From contig CM064421.1 of NCBI GenBank assembly GCA_032690845.1, positions 41,592,963 to 41,656,962 of the forward strand: a stretch of DNA of 64,000 nt, in the 5' to 3' direction. Under the pieces are notes generated by a model. The model saw only the letters and a list, made by a program, of their open reading frames with translations. It ran no database searches and had not been told where the DNA came from. Both the position numbers and the translations under genes were made by a program. Source of the DNA: Eleusine coracana subsp. coracana (lineage: Eukaryota > Streptophyta > Magnoliopsida > Poales > Poaceae). Below are positions 11,084-22,805 of this stretch, in pieces (positions within the stretch are counted from its first letter, which is position 1; each line of letters begins with the position of its first letter).

Positions 11084-13143
11084 TGAAAGTCCCTTGATGT
11101 CGCCTAGAGGGGAGGGGGGGGGGTGAATAGATATTTCTGAAAATTTAACAAACACTCGCAGCGGAATTAAAACTGTCAAAACCGGTAGCTCCGGTTTAGC
11201 AAACCGGTTACACCGGTTTTGTCAGAGAGCTTGGAAGGAAACAACTAATGAAGAGAAAGAACCAAGCACTCAAGACATACAAGCTATCAAAACAAACAAG
11301 GAACTACCTCTATTTGATTCACAAAAAACTACACAATTTGGGAAAGACCAAAGACCGGTCCCACCGGTTTGGGAAACCGGACCCACCGGTTTCCTCGGGG
11401 TAGAGAGAATAAAAATGGGAAACTAACAACGTCCTACTTAGTTCTAGCAAGATAAAGAAACCTAGAGAGCATGCAAGATCTAGCACAAGCAATCACAAAG
11501 AAGGCAAGCACAACTACATATGCAACCTATGAATCAACAAGAAAAGAAGCAAAAACTTAAGGAAGCAAACCAAATGAAGCACACGGAGATTTGTTTGCCA
11601 AAGTTCAGATTCACCCCATGAACCTTACATCTCCGTTGATGAAGCTTGAGCTGCTCACAAGGCACACTCCAAGCCAGGTCTCTTTCAACCGCTTTCCCCG
11701 ATCCACTATCTTTGCTTCTTTCCTTGCGGAGGTGAAGCGGACCTTCACAAACTTTCCCAAGGCTCACCACAAGCTTGGGAGCTCTAGGGCGACGCCTAGC
11801 CGACTAGGAGGTTTCACCTCCAAGAGTAACAAATGCTTCACGGATTAGCACTCCAATGCTCAAATGCTCAAGTGTGGGATTTTCTCTTTTGTGCTCTGAA
11901 TCTCTATCTCTCTCAACTCAATTCTTAGAATTTCTCACAAATCACACAAATCTCACAAAGAGGTGTTGGGGAGAGCTCTACAAGGCTTTGGATGTATTTT
12001 CTTCATGTACACTATCAGCCCCCTCCAAAGGAGGGGTGGAGGAACTATTTATACTTGTCCACAAAAACTAGCTGTTATACTGAACCAGTCAAAACCGGTC
12101 CCTCCGGTTTCCCGAACCGGTCCCTCCGGTTTTCGTGAACTAGGCGTTAGAGGACTAAACCAAAACCGGTCCCTCCAGTTTGGTAAACCGGTTACACCGG
12201 TTTTTTCTGTCACAGAGAGACTCGTGTTTTATGTGGCCATTGTGTTTCTCTCATCTCACTTGGGTTTTTCTTTGAGCATTGAGACATTAAATGCAAACCA
12301 TGTAGCATCCCTCTTGATAGAGTGGCATGCCTAAACTCAAGATTAAATGAAAAGACAATTCTTCTTGAGCTTTGCATGATAATGAATTTTGCCACTTCTT
12401 CTCTTTAGTGCTTCATGAGGAGTGTCGTATGTGCTTTTGCTGAGCGTCATCACCTAGAGTATGTGACTTGGAAACTCTTCATTCATAAGATCCATTTCCA
12501 TCTTTTAGTTCACAAGTCATATTATATCTTTATATTCCAATAAAGATTGATACTTGGAAACGTGTGACCACTTGTAGCTTGATCGGTCCATCGCGATTGA
12601 GCTCCACCTGCCCTTCACCATGTCTTGGGTCCCTCGACGCCAAGACTCCATCTTGTTCTTCTCCTGTGCATGGCCCGTCGCGGCCAAGTCATGCCAATCC
12701 TTCACCATCTTGCTATCTTGAGTCACACATAACTTTGTATCATCGTTATGCCTTTATTTGAATTTCTGCTTTGAAATATTATTTTGATCAAGTTGCTTCC
12801 AAGAATAATGCATAGAAGAATAGCACTTGATCACTTCTTTTTCTTGACAACACCAATTTGTTGAGACCATCTGATATCAATGGTTTTCATGTCCCACATT
12901 CATTTCAAACCTTGGCTTGTCATAATATTGCTTTATATGGACCTATTTAATTGACACTTCTCCTTTTCAACATATAGGCCCATTTTTCTTACACAATTGT
13001 ACAATATCGAAGATGAACATTTGGATTCATGAAAAGTATATTCTTCTTGTTTAACCTGCTCATATACTCACAAAGAGGATTAGTTCTTTAATCGCGTTGT
13101 CATACAACCACCAAAACCCACTAGGGACATAGATGCACTTTCA
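11084..13143 (-). mobile_element. Solo LTR of a related SIRE-type family, inserted inside the Copia element
   Basis: Read on the minus strand it begins TGAAAGTGCATC (13143) and ends with the C-tract, GGCGACATCAAGG and GACTTTCA (11084), the same terminal style as the host element. Flanks are GGTAT (11079-11083) and GGCAT (13144-13148), a target duplication with one mismatch. A minus-strand TATA box (TATAAATAG) lies near 12045-12053. Upstream of it are paired AACCGGT..CCGGTT palindromes (12093/12115 and 12164/12186), with more at 11190-11221 and 11353-11392. A stretch around 11600-11850 is the inverse of the 3' LTR sequence at about 18130-18230, confirming kinship. There is no coding capacity. 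Confidence 0.82.
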
Positions 13144-14795
13144 GGCATGTTATTTCTCTCAAATTTATTTATTTTGCCTTAACCCAAGATATAGGATTTG
13201 TTCCCTCCCGGGTTGTTTTGACTATGTGCATGTTTGTCAAAGTAATTCAAATACTTGTATGCACAAATTTAGGGGGAGAATATACTATGTCATTGGTACA
13301 TGAGACTAACATGTCTATCAAGTATCTTGGTAGTTTCTTTGTTTTCTCTCCATGTTTTATAAAATTTGCCTATGTGGTGGATGAAGACCAAGGAAAACAA
13401 AATGTACCAAATGAATTGAATATCAAAAGGAGCGGAGGTAACATATACTTGAGGAGAATAATATTGTGAAGATGATTGCTTACAAGATCAAAATAGCAAG
13501 TGATGAGGAGGAATTACAATCTATTTGGATGCCCATGAATCGTCATGGAGAATTTTTGAAAAGGCTCCAAAATGTTTATTTTTTCATCATGAGCATATCG
13601 GCTTTGAGATTTCGCTTAAAAAGGAATTGAAGCAATAAGAAACAAAGTCCTCCAAGGATATCCATCTTATAAGCGGATATTCTTCTCAATTGTTGTCAAT
13701 AACAAGTGTATGCCTCACATAAGTAATTCAAATACTTCTATGCACAAATGTTGGAGGAGTTTATCCTTTGTTTTAAAGTTGAGACTAACATTTTGGCAAG
13801 CTTATTCTTTGGTTTAGTGTCATCAAGGAGAAGTGATGGATTAAGGGGGAGCCTTATATTCATATTTATTATGAAAGGAACAAAGAATGGTAAAAATATC
13901 CTACAATCATTCAAGGATATCATTTTCATAGCATCATGAGTACATGAGTTGTTTCTATGCCTACCTATCTATTACTCATGTTTATTATGTTATATAGTGT
14001 AGCTCTTTGTGATCTACCAACTTATATTCTCTTCGGTTCCTGAAAGTATGCTTTCATATAATTTGCACTTCATGAAAAATCTTTTATAATATATTTGTCT
14101 TCTTGGACCAAACGATATAGTGCAAATTGCTGTCTTGTTTGTTACATTATTATTGCATATGTGTATGTTGAATATTCTACTATGCATAGTTTAAGGGGGA
14201 GTTGCACTATGCTTTATGAAACTAATGAGGTTGGTAAGTTTTTACATGGATATATAGTTGTTTTTGTTAAGATGAACATTTCAAGGTATGTATTCATGTT
14301 CTTGTTTTATCTTGTTGAATTGTTTTCATTTGTTATTAAGCACATATCATAGGATGTATTTCCTTCTTGCCTTTTTTAATTATTATGTGCATATGATTTT
14401 ATTGAATATCTATATATGCCCATCATATGAAGGAAATTATTCTTTGTTTTTTGTATTGAGACCAACTTTACTTTGAGCTTCATATGATTTAGTCTTAAAG
14501 TATGGTAAAAGAGTGACTCTAAAGGTATGTTTCCTATTATTGCCCATTATTTGAAGATGCATTCTTTGGATTGTACTTTCATGTGATGAACTCCCTATCG
14601 TCATATCACTCTCACATGTGTTCATAGTCTTTGTCATGAGATTCTTACCCTTTTCGGTGCTTGATGCCAAAGGGGGAGAGAAAATGGAGGATATACAAGG
14701 AGGGAGAGATGAATGAAGAAAATAGCAAAGAGAATAGCTCTTATCTGCATATTGTTTTCCATTATCATTATTTGATAGTGTTATCATCAATCACC
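13144..14795 (+). other. 3' interior of the SIRE-like element with repeated polypurine-like motifs
   Basis: AT-rich with no supported gene. AGGGGGAG-type motifs occur near 13270, 13845, 14192 and 14670. A near-repeat around 13236-13275 and 13722-13760 (TTCAAATACTT..TATGCACAAAT) suggests old internal duplication. Confidence 0.6.
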
Positions 14796-14808
14796 AAAAA
14801 GGGGGAGA
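14796..14808 (+). other. Polypurine tract
   Basis: AAAAAGGGGGAGA ends directly before the 3' LTR (starting at 14810), where plus-strand DNA synthesis would be primed. Confidence 0.88.
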
Positions 14809-17600
14809 TTGAAAGGTTTAGGTCTCTAGTCTTGAATCAATGATGAGTTTTGGTGATAAATGACAATGCATGTTGGAACTAACATTTTATATAAATTTGT
14901 GTGTTTAATGTTAGGTTATGTTCCGGCATTAAGCAAAGGTCAAGAATAATATATTCATAAAGGCTATGGACCCATTACAAGATGATTGATTGATCGTATG
15001 TTAGAAATTCTCATATGGTGAAGATGCTTGACAAAGGATGATGGTAATCAATATATCGATAAAGGTGTCGGTGGACATAATCAACACCCGTGCTTAAATA
15101 TGAAGACACATCACATGTTTAAATGTCAAACACAACATATTATTGATTCATGACAAGGGATGATATTGATGATGGTACAAGCAACACATATACATAAAGA
15201 ACATCAAGGCACTTCATGAAGAAGAATTAGACATCCCTATAGTTGATGATGTCAAAATGATTATGTTAATACTTGGTATTAAATGGAAATATCAATGCAA
15301 GTATTAGTTAGAATCTATGAGTTAATAAGTGACGATGGTCAAAGCAAGGATGTTATTATAAAATTGGAACATGAATTTCTAGTGACCATTTACAAGAAGA
15401 TAAAAGTCATGAATTTAGAAATATCATCTTGGAGATTAAATTGATAAAGTGGATACATTGTTGATGTTGAATACAAAGTAGTGTTGCATGGAAAGGCGGT
15501 GAAGTTTAGGCAAGACTCGGCTACGATGGACCATATGCGAGGGTGAAGGGCAAGCAAGAGGCTTGGCGCCAAAGGACCAAAGGCAATGGTGAAGAGTGAG
15601 TTAAGACTTAGCGCGATGAACCGTGTAAGACCAAGTGAAGCTATGGATTATCCACATCACTCATTTAATGGAACAAGAAGATGATGTTGATATGTCACAA
15701 CAAGTGCAATTGACAAAAGAGCTAAAGGTGAATATACAATGTCAAAAGAAGATCAAGTGGCTTGAATATAAGAAGTTGTGAAACTTTATAAGTGGATAAA
15801 CATCGTCTATCTCATATGGACATTGCTCAAGCCCAAGGTATAATATTGGATATATATGCTTATTGATGATTAATCAAATAAATATCCAAAATGATCAATT
15901 GCTTATGGAGTTGGTGACCCGCATAAAGAAGAATGAAGATGGTATGAAGGTGTTCCTATTGACATAGATTTTCTAATTGCTATTGAGTATAGGAACATCA
16001 TACTATAAAGAGGGATGCAACTTTGATAGTTTTGCTTATGTCTCAGTGCTCGAATTGATCCAATAACTTTTTAGGGAGTGTTTAGCAGACCTATGTGTGA
16101 TTTTGGAGCTTGGTAATAGCTGGATTGGATAGCCCTTTAAATTATCTTTCCTTAGAGTACAAGATCACCTAAATCGGTCTTCAGAGTCAAAAGCTATGGG
16201 TATTTTTCTATCGGTTGTCTCCCTGTATTGTTCCAATCGGCAGTGCTGATCCGGAACTCAGAAAAACATCTTTTCCTTGCCCTTTGTAGTTCCCTCATCG
16301 GCAGTGCTGATCTGGGCATCGGCAGTGCCGATGTAGGACATCCAGAGCCCCAAATGACTAGTTTTTGAGCCTCTCTATCAGCAGTGCCGATCTGGGTATC
16401 GGCAGTGCCGATGCACGGAGTCCAGAGCCCCAACGGCTAGTTTTTAAGCCTCTCCTATTTATACCCCCTTCATTCCTAACGGTCGGGGTGCCAAAAACAC
16501 TTCAAAGAATCATCCATTTGAGCCAAGAAAACACCTCTCCACCCCCCCCCCATTGTGTCGAGGGTAAGGATCGGGGTGCCACGTGGCACCGCCTAAGGGC
16601 TCATACGCGTCGGACTCAAAAGGACCCGCTAGATCGCCATCGAGGCACCGCCAGCGTGGGCCCCCACAGGGAGCGTCCCCGAAGCAGCCAAGCCTTAGCC
16701 GCAAAAGTCGCGCCACTGTCCCGACTCGCTCGACCCCCGAGTGGTCAAGGGCGGGTCACGTCCTGCTCGACCCCTCAATAGGGGTCGGGGATTCGCTACG
16801 CCCCGCTCGACCTCTCAAAAGGGGCCGAGGACAGATCGCTCCGCCTGACAGAACCCAGACACGGCTCGCCCTTCCAAGCAGATGACTCAAGCACTTGCCC
16901 GAGCCTATCCACTCCAGGGCAAGGACGGATGCTCCGCTGCCGCTACTGTCACGATGACAGTATGGGCCCCCCGTAATCGCTAGACAAACTCCACCTCCGT
17001 CAACTCCCATCGGTGGGACCCGAGCCCGGACAGGACAAGGTGAGGAAACCCTGACCAAGCCAGGAGTGGCGGAGTGGAGAAGCACGATTGCCTCGTCCGA
17101 ACGGAATGGATTCCAACTCCAAGCAGGTCTGGACAGACGCAACCCGACACAACGACCCCCGACGGAGGGGGTCGAGCGAGCCAACGGTCAACAACTGCCA
17201 ACCACCCGGCCTTAAATGCCATGCCCACTACGCGTACATAGTATCAAGGAGTCAAATCCTCCCAAATACCTGCCCCCTCATCATCACCAGCACCCGCTGA
17301 CGGTGGCAGGCGTGGCAAGGCTCGCTGCGCTGCCATCGTGCGATGACACACCTAATGGTGATGGTGCAGGACGGCTTGAGGGACAGCTAGATTGAACCTT
17401 GCTTGAATGACGTGACAATGCCCGTACTGCACCTCCCCATGCACGGCGGAACACGCCAACTACAGGAACAAGGGAGGCCTCGGCTCGACGACGAAGAATG
17501 GGGGCACGCCCGGATGCAGTACCGCCCCTTTGACGCAAGACCAGGACGATGGGGCCTGCGAGGACCGAAGACCACGCCACCAACTCATCACGTGTAGAAA

Positions 17601-17630
17601 TCTCTCTCTCTTTCTTTCTCTTTCTTTCTT

Positions 17631-17672
<42 letters not shown>

Positions 17673-17673
17673 T
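17601..17673. repeat. (CT)n microsatellite upstream of the LTR TATA box
   Basis: Imperfect TC/TTTC repeats becoming pure CT, ending 27 bases before the TATAAAAGG box of the nested solo LTR. Confidence 0.9.
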
Positions 17674-17746
17674 GTAACATGGATTCTTTCCCCTTGAAAT
17701 ATAAAAGGGGAGGCCCACGCCTCTTTCAGGAGATGGCACTGAGCAA

Positions 17747-17747
<1 letters not shown>

Positions 17748-17796
<49 letters not shown>

Positions 17797-17810
17797 ACAC
17801 ACACACACAC
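17748..17810. repeat. (CA)n microsatellite downstream of the LTR TATA box
   Basis: About 31 CA units with one AT interruption, about 40 bases after the TATA box, so probably at or after the LTR transcription start. Confidence 0.9.
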
Positions 17811-20800
17811 CCCACTTGCACCCGAGACTTGGAGCACCCTCCTCTCTCACCACCGTTGTACTCCCTCACCGGAGCAAGTAACACGAGCAGACCTGAGAAC
17901 TGGACGTAGGGGGCTTCCCCGAACCAGTATAATCCCCCGTGTCCCCTTGCTTAGCCATCACCGAGCCTGAAACGCGCGTTTCTGTGAACAAATTCTACTG
18001 GTCGGTGATCTAAACACTGACATATTGCTTAGTGCTATACCTTGTGGGTGAGATTTGGTGAGAGATTGAGAGAGAAAGAGCAAAAATCCATTGATGAGCA
18101 CTTGAGCAAGCAAGCAATCATTGTGGCATTTGTTACTCTTGGGGATTCATCCCCTAGACGACAAGGCGTTGCCCGGTGAGCTCCCAAGCTTGTGGTGAGT
18201 AGCGAGAAGTTTGTGAAGGTTTCGACTGACCTCCAAAAGGAAAGGAATCAAGAGAAGGAAATTCGAGGAAAAGAGTTGAAAGAGACCAGGCTTAAGTGTG
18301 CCAGAGCCACTCAACAGAGACGTAGGACTCATTTAAGGAGTCCGAACTTCGGTAAACAAATATTGTGTGTCTGTGTGCTCCTTTATTTAATTGTTACTTT
18401 TTCATGCTCTAGGGTTTGCTCTTATATTTGCACAAATTACTAGATCTACCTGGTAGCTTGTGTCTAGTAGTTGCTATAATATTGTAGTGCTTCATATTAA
18501 CTGTTGTAGTCTTTTCATCAATCTAGTAACTGTGAAACCAACTTAGATTTACTTTTGGACGACTTTATGTTCCACTATCAGCACTGCCGATTGAGCATCG
18601 GCAGTAGCTATCAGCACTGCCGATCGTACTGATTCTTTTTGTTAAGTCTAATTTCGTAGAAATTTATGGAATCGCCTATTCACCCCCCCCCCCTCTAGGC
18701 GACATCAAGGTCCTTTCAGAGATTCAATCAATCCTAACAGTTCCCACTTTTAGCTGAGCCTTCCGACGCGTAGTCATAACGACTCTGGCACATCATGCCA
18801 CATCTTCACCAAAACACGGGTTTCACTACACCCATTCACATGCCAAGGAATTTCTAAGAGCCCAATGATTGGTGTGCCATAACCAGTGACAACGGACATT
18901 CGAATGATTTAAGATTAACTCTACAAAGCTTAGTACGTTGTACCCACAGGCTATGTGCTCTTAGCTACAGATCACATAACGCTCTTACTTCACCCAGGCA
19001 TGTCCATAAGTCCACCACGAAGCTCATGGATTCCACCATCATGACACTTAGTCATATCACATCAAAGGCACACAGCCAACAATTTTGCCAAGTACTGGAC
19101 TTATCATCACATCACCGCTCCAATCTCTGAGTCTGTTTGTACCTTGCCGGGTGATACTTTCTTGTTGCGTTACCTAGAATCCGTGTTAGTCCTGCCCATA
19201 TAGGTTCTGTGGTCGTACTGAAAATACCACCAAGTTGAGGTCTTAGCTAGTCGTTTCCTAGTTGGCAGGACAAGCACTCGTACACGACAGGTGGACCTGC
19301 ACCGGAGACACCATCACCAAGCACTCTGCACCAGTACTAGGAGTCTCACCCGTTGCCACAGCTATCCCACCCAACTTTACCATAACACCGTTGTTTTATC
19401 ACCCACCCGCTCCTACACACACACCACCAAACACAGTTTCACCCATTTTGTAAACTTGATAATGGAGAGTGTGGTGACAAGTGTCAGGGGTCCTAAGCGT
19501 GTTCTAACAAGGTAGCGTTAATATTAATGGGGCTAATAATAACTTCCTAAGTTTATCAAGGCAGGGGGGAATATCAAATGCGGCCAAACAAGGATCTAAC
19601 ATTCATACCTTATATAAGGGCGGTACGAATGCTAGTTGTCATACAAGTGGGTTTGAACTAAGAAATTATAAAGCAACAAAAAAATAATGCTTATAAGAAG
19701 TAGGCTCTAAGTTGGGCGCGGTTTTGTAAGCATAGGTTCAATCATGATCAAGGAATAAGTAGAGCTTGCCTCCTAACGCATCCTCGAAGTCTTCCTCGTA
19801 GTCCGAGTTCTTGGGCTCTTGCTCTTGGTTCTCTTCGTCTACAAAAACGCGAGCTACGTGTAAGCTATCGAAGCATAAAATAACACATAATCAAAGGAAA
19901 AAGCCAAATAGTGAGAAAACCATAAGTTAAGGGGTGATGAGGTAGGCTTCTTGGGTTAGGGTTCGAGACAACGATTCCAGCGGCATAAGAATCGTCGAAA
20001 TCGGAGCTACAGTTTGAAAACTAGGGTTTCGGAAGTTTTAGGGACCTATCTACAATTATAATATCTTCTAGGGGCTTGGTTGAAAAATAACAGGGACTAA
20101 AATATAAATATAGAAAAGTTGGGGTACTTTTCTGAAAAAATAGGGCTAAAACAGAATAACACTAAAGCTCAGGGGCTAACTGTTAAACTACAGGGTTCTG
20201 GGATTTTTCTGGATTTTGGGGATTATTTTCTTATGGGAAAAGGGTTACTGCATCGTGCTGGCGTAATAAATAGGAAAAAGGTTTTTGGTAAATAGAAAAT
20301 AGCTCATGGACCGAGTCCACAGGGTGATGGGCTGGGTCTACGGTGGACCGATTACATAGACTCGGCCCACAACCATTGACGTGGCCGGTCGGGGTTCAAG
20401 GGATCGAAGGGGTATGCTGGGATCTAATCTCGGCCGTCCGTGAGGATCGAACGGCCGAGGCACAGGAGCGACGGCGCACGATGGCCAGAGCTGAGGGAGG
20501 CGGCGGCACCATTGCCGAGCTCGCCGACGCTCGACACTAAGTGGTTCTGGTGGCTAAGCATGGCTGGGGATGGGTGGCGGTGAAACGATTGCGGGGCGTA
20601 AGACCGCTATTTATAGACTGAGGGGGAGGGTATCGTTCTTAGCAGCGCCGACTGGTGCCAGCTTGCCCCGTCGGCCATTTACGACGAGCAGTGCAACAAC
20701 AGGACCTACAGGCGGAGGAGGACGAGGTGACTTCTCGCCACACGGAGCTAAGGGCTAGATGACAGCGGCGACAGGGAGACATCTAGTCGGGCAACGTGAC

Positions 20801-21950
20801 GTGACGCGTCTCTGGGCTAGCATTGACGGGCTTCACGACATCGGCCAGTGCGCGGTCATGTCGCGAAGGGTAGGGGAGTGGTCACTTCGGCGTCCTGGTG
20901 TGAGTCAAGACGACAAGACGTGAGCCTGAGCACTGGTGGGGGCGAGGCGACGTGGCTGAGCTCTAAGCGGCGTTAATGGCGTCGCGACGGCTGCTGCGCC
21001 GGGTCACGTTGCGGGGAGAGCTGCGCGGTGATGCTGTGCACATCGTGGCCTAGTTCACTACAAGGTGTCTCATTGTTGGGGCACGCGCGGGGCCAGTGGG
21101 GTTAAGGCGTGGTGAGGACAGCGCTTGTCCGGGCGTGAGTGAGGGCGAGTGATTGGGTAGGTAAGGGCAGTGCAAGCTCGGCTCAGACGGCTTAATGGCG
21201 GCGAGGTCGGTAGGGCGCGCATGGCATGGCACAGCGAGCGGCGATGGGACTCGTCGAGCAGGGAGGAGTAAAGGCGTCGGCGTCGTAGAGTGAGCAGATG
21301 ATGGTGGAGCCGAGGGAGTAAAGATGGCGGGGCCGGTGCGACGCGACGGTCGGGAACGATGGGCGGCTGCGTGACGGCGTTGAGGCGAGCAACACCATTC
21401 GGGGGAAGAAGAAAGCAGCGCGACTGGCTGGTTCGACGACTAGGCCGGGGAGGTGGAATGCGACGCGGCCTAGGCGGGAGTGCGGAGCTGGGCCGAACAG
21501 GCCATGCGGGCGCGCGCGCGAGGGAAGCAGGGCTGGCGTGGCTATGCCGAGCGGGCCGGAGGGAAGGAGAAAGGGGAAGGGCGGCCTGTTAGGGGTTTTG
21601 GCTTCCTCAAAATAACTCCAATTCGAATTTTAGATCAAATTCAAATCAGACAAGTGCTTCGAATTAAACTTCGAGGAAATGAAAAGAAAAACAAGCACTC
21701 ATAAATTCCCAATTTTAGAACTTTAGAAAAGTATTTGACTACATGTCTAATTATGTTTTATTTATTTTTTCCTTTCTACTCAAGAAAATGGTTTTTTTCT
21801 TGAATAAATAAAATGATTTATAAAATGTATTCTTGTATGACCAATTTTAGAAGGTCTCACACTATTTAAGCCCGCCAAGTAGATTTATAGTTAGGATATA
21901 CAAATTCTAACAAATATGAATTCTACCTAAGCTATTGTTGGATCTACTCT

Positions 21951-22440
21951 CACGTCATGAAACAACCGATGTTCTTCGCGTCCATAGCTATTCGTAGTTG
22001 AGCTTCTTCTTTGACCCGATCTGCGACTAGTGTAGGGTTGTTGTCTCCCTGTTAAAGATTCTATTGTTCCTCTCCTTCTATATATGTCAAGAACTTAGCA
22101 GGAACATGAAGTCAAACCTCTTTTTCGACGTCTTGCTAAGGCCGGTCCACAATCTCTCCAAAGTGTCGCATTTGTTGGTCTCCTCCATGGTGAAACACTG
22201 GTCCAGCCGCATGAACCCTAAGATTTGGCATCAAATCTCAGGTGCTATTGGAAAGTGCAACAAAAGATAATCGATATCTTCACTTGTCTGACGGCACATG
22301 CTGCAACTGTCGTCTTTCTGCAAACCATGTCGTTTTCGACATTCTGTTGTGCACGTCCTATGGTTCATGACCATGTATATGAACAATTTTATCTTTGAAG
22401 GAGCTCATGCTTTCTAGAGTATTTTAGCTCCTCTCGACTT
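21951..22440 (-). pseudogene. LINE relic: reverse-transcriptase zinc-binding (zf-RVT) end
   Basis: Minus-strand translation gives, with stops, APSKIKLFIYMVMNHRTC, RKRHGLQKDDSCSMC and EDIDYLLLHFPIA, then KKRFDFMFLLSS and KERNNRIFN. This is the zf-RVT domain (CxxC, then HLxxxCP-like) and the usual C-terminal WxxWKERN block of plant non-LTR retrotransposons. The second fragment at 61460-61855 shares the RKRHGLQ motif, so both come from related lineages. It has several stops and no upstream reverse transcriptase, so it is dead. Confidence 0.75.
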
Positions 22441-22464
22441 TGTTCCTTCGTAGAAGAACATTTA

Positions 22465-22805
22465 GAGCATCTTCAAAAAATCTCTAAAAACTCTCTCTAA
22501 ATCAAATTAATGAGATTTAATTAAAAAAATTATCTCCAACAGCTTTCATAAATAACTCACAGATTTATTCTCTTTCTAAATTATTTTTATTTGTAGCTAG
22601 AAACAAGAGAAAAATTAGGGATCTCGAGACTTGTATTTAAAAAAAATTAATATTATTATGATTCCAGATGCTGACATGATCTAACTAAAAGTTTTTCTAA
22701 TTTATTTTTAGAGAGAATCATTGAAAAAAATAATAAAACTTCTCTCTACTAATTTTTAAGCTACTTTTAAAAACATTCTTTTGAGAAAAGATTTTGGAGG
22801 TGCTC
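22465..22805. mobile_element. Tourist-like MITE with Harbinger-type ends
   Basis: 341 bp, AT-rich, no coding capacity. It starts GAGCATCTTCAAAAAATC and ends with the inverse of GAGCACCTCCAAAATC. The ends resemble the GAGCATCTCCAA termini of the PIF/Harbinger element at 43440-48015. TTA precedes the left end, but no matching triplet follows the right end, so the target duplication is not confirmed. Confidence 0.6.

Larger units (their letters stand above)
16556..18022 (+). mobile_element. Solo LTR nested in the 3' LTR
   Basis: GC-rich 1467-bp block unlike its AT-rich surroundings. It begins TGTCGAGGG and ends ACACTGACA. The flanks CATTG (16551-16555) and TATTG (18023-18027) match at four of five bases. 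A TATA box (TATAAAAGGGG) lies at 17700-17710 between a CT repeat and a CA repeat. No coding domain is present and the longer frames (for example 17284-17853 minus) are low-complexity or antisense. The family is unknown; the style suggests Ty3/Gypsy. Confidence 0.72.
5174..18718 (+). mobile_element. SIRE/Maximus-like Copia LTR retrotransposon, gag-only and non-autonomous
   Basis: Complete element bounded by a perfect 5-bp target duplication, GAGAT (5169-5173 and 18719-18723). It has a 5' LTR (5174-7448), a primer-binding site, a decayed gag, a polypurine tract and a 3' LTR (14810-18718, enlarged by a nested solo LTR). Both LTRs begin TGAAA and end CCTTTCA. The interior also holds another solo LTR (11084-13143). 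No protease, integrase, reverse transcriptase or RNase H frame was found in the 7.4-kb interior, so it would depend on a relative for movement. About 10 differences in the first 132 bases of the two LTRs (my count) indicate an insertion that is not recent. The SIRE assignment rests on the gag zinc knuckles, the Met-tRNA primer site, the polypurine tract and the LTR style. Confidence 0.88.
14810..18718 (+). repeat. 3' LTR of the SIRE-like element, interrupted by a solo LTR
   Basis: Matches the 5' LTR from TGAAAGG to CCTTTCA. At 16556-18022 another LTR has been inserted. The palindrome pairs are conserved (16297/16318 and 16377/16398, each 21 bp apart), some with one changed base. Confidence 0.88.
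4730..21861 (-). mobile_element. Large solo LTR (about 3.6 kb, probably Ty3/Gypsy type), split by a later Copia insertion
   Basis: Read on the minus strand the element begins TGTGAGACC (at 21861) and ends ATGACA (at 4730), the TG..CA ends of an LTR. The flanking bases are CTATT at 4725-4729 and CTATT at 21862-21866, a perfect 5-bp target duplication. The LTR itself is 4730-5173 plus 18724-21861; everything between is the inserted SIRE-type element. A minus-strand TATA-like box (CTATAAATAG) lies at 20607-20616. No internal coding region and no second LTR copy are present, so it is a solo LTR from recombination. The Gypsy assignment is inferred from its length and style; no coding domain proves it. 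Short open frames at 20343-21700 are not genes. Confidence 0.8.

Noticed and set aside
17284..17853. 189-residue minus-strand frame with Cys-Val repeats
   Set aside because: It is translation of the CA and CT microsatellites in the nested solo LTR.
20343..21704. Several GC-rich open frames
   Set aside because: They lie inside the large solo LTR, have no domain, overlap one another on both strands and lack splice partners.
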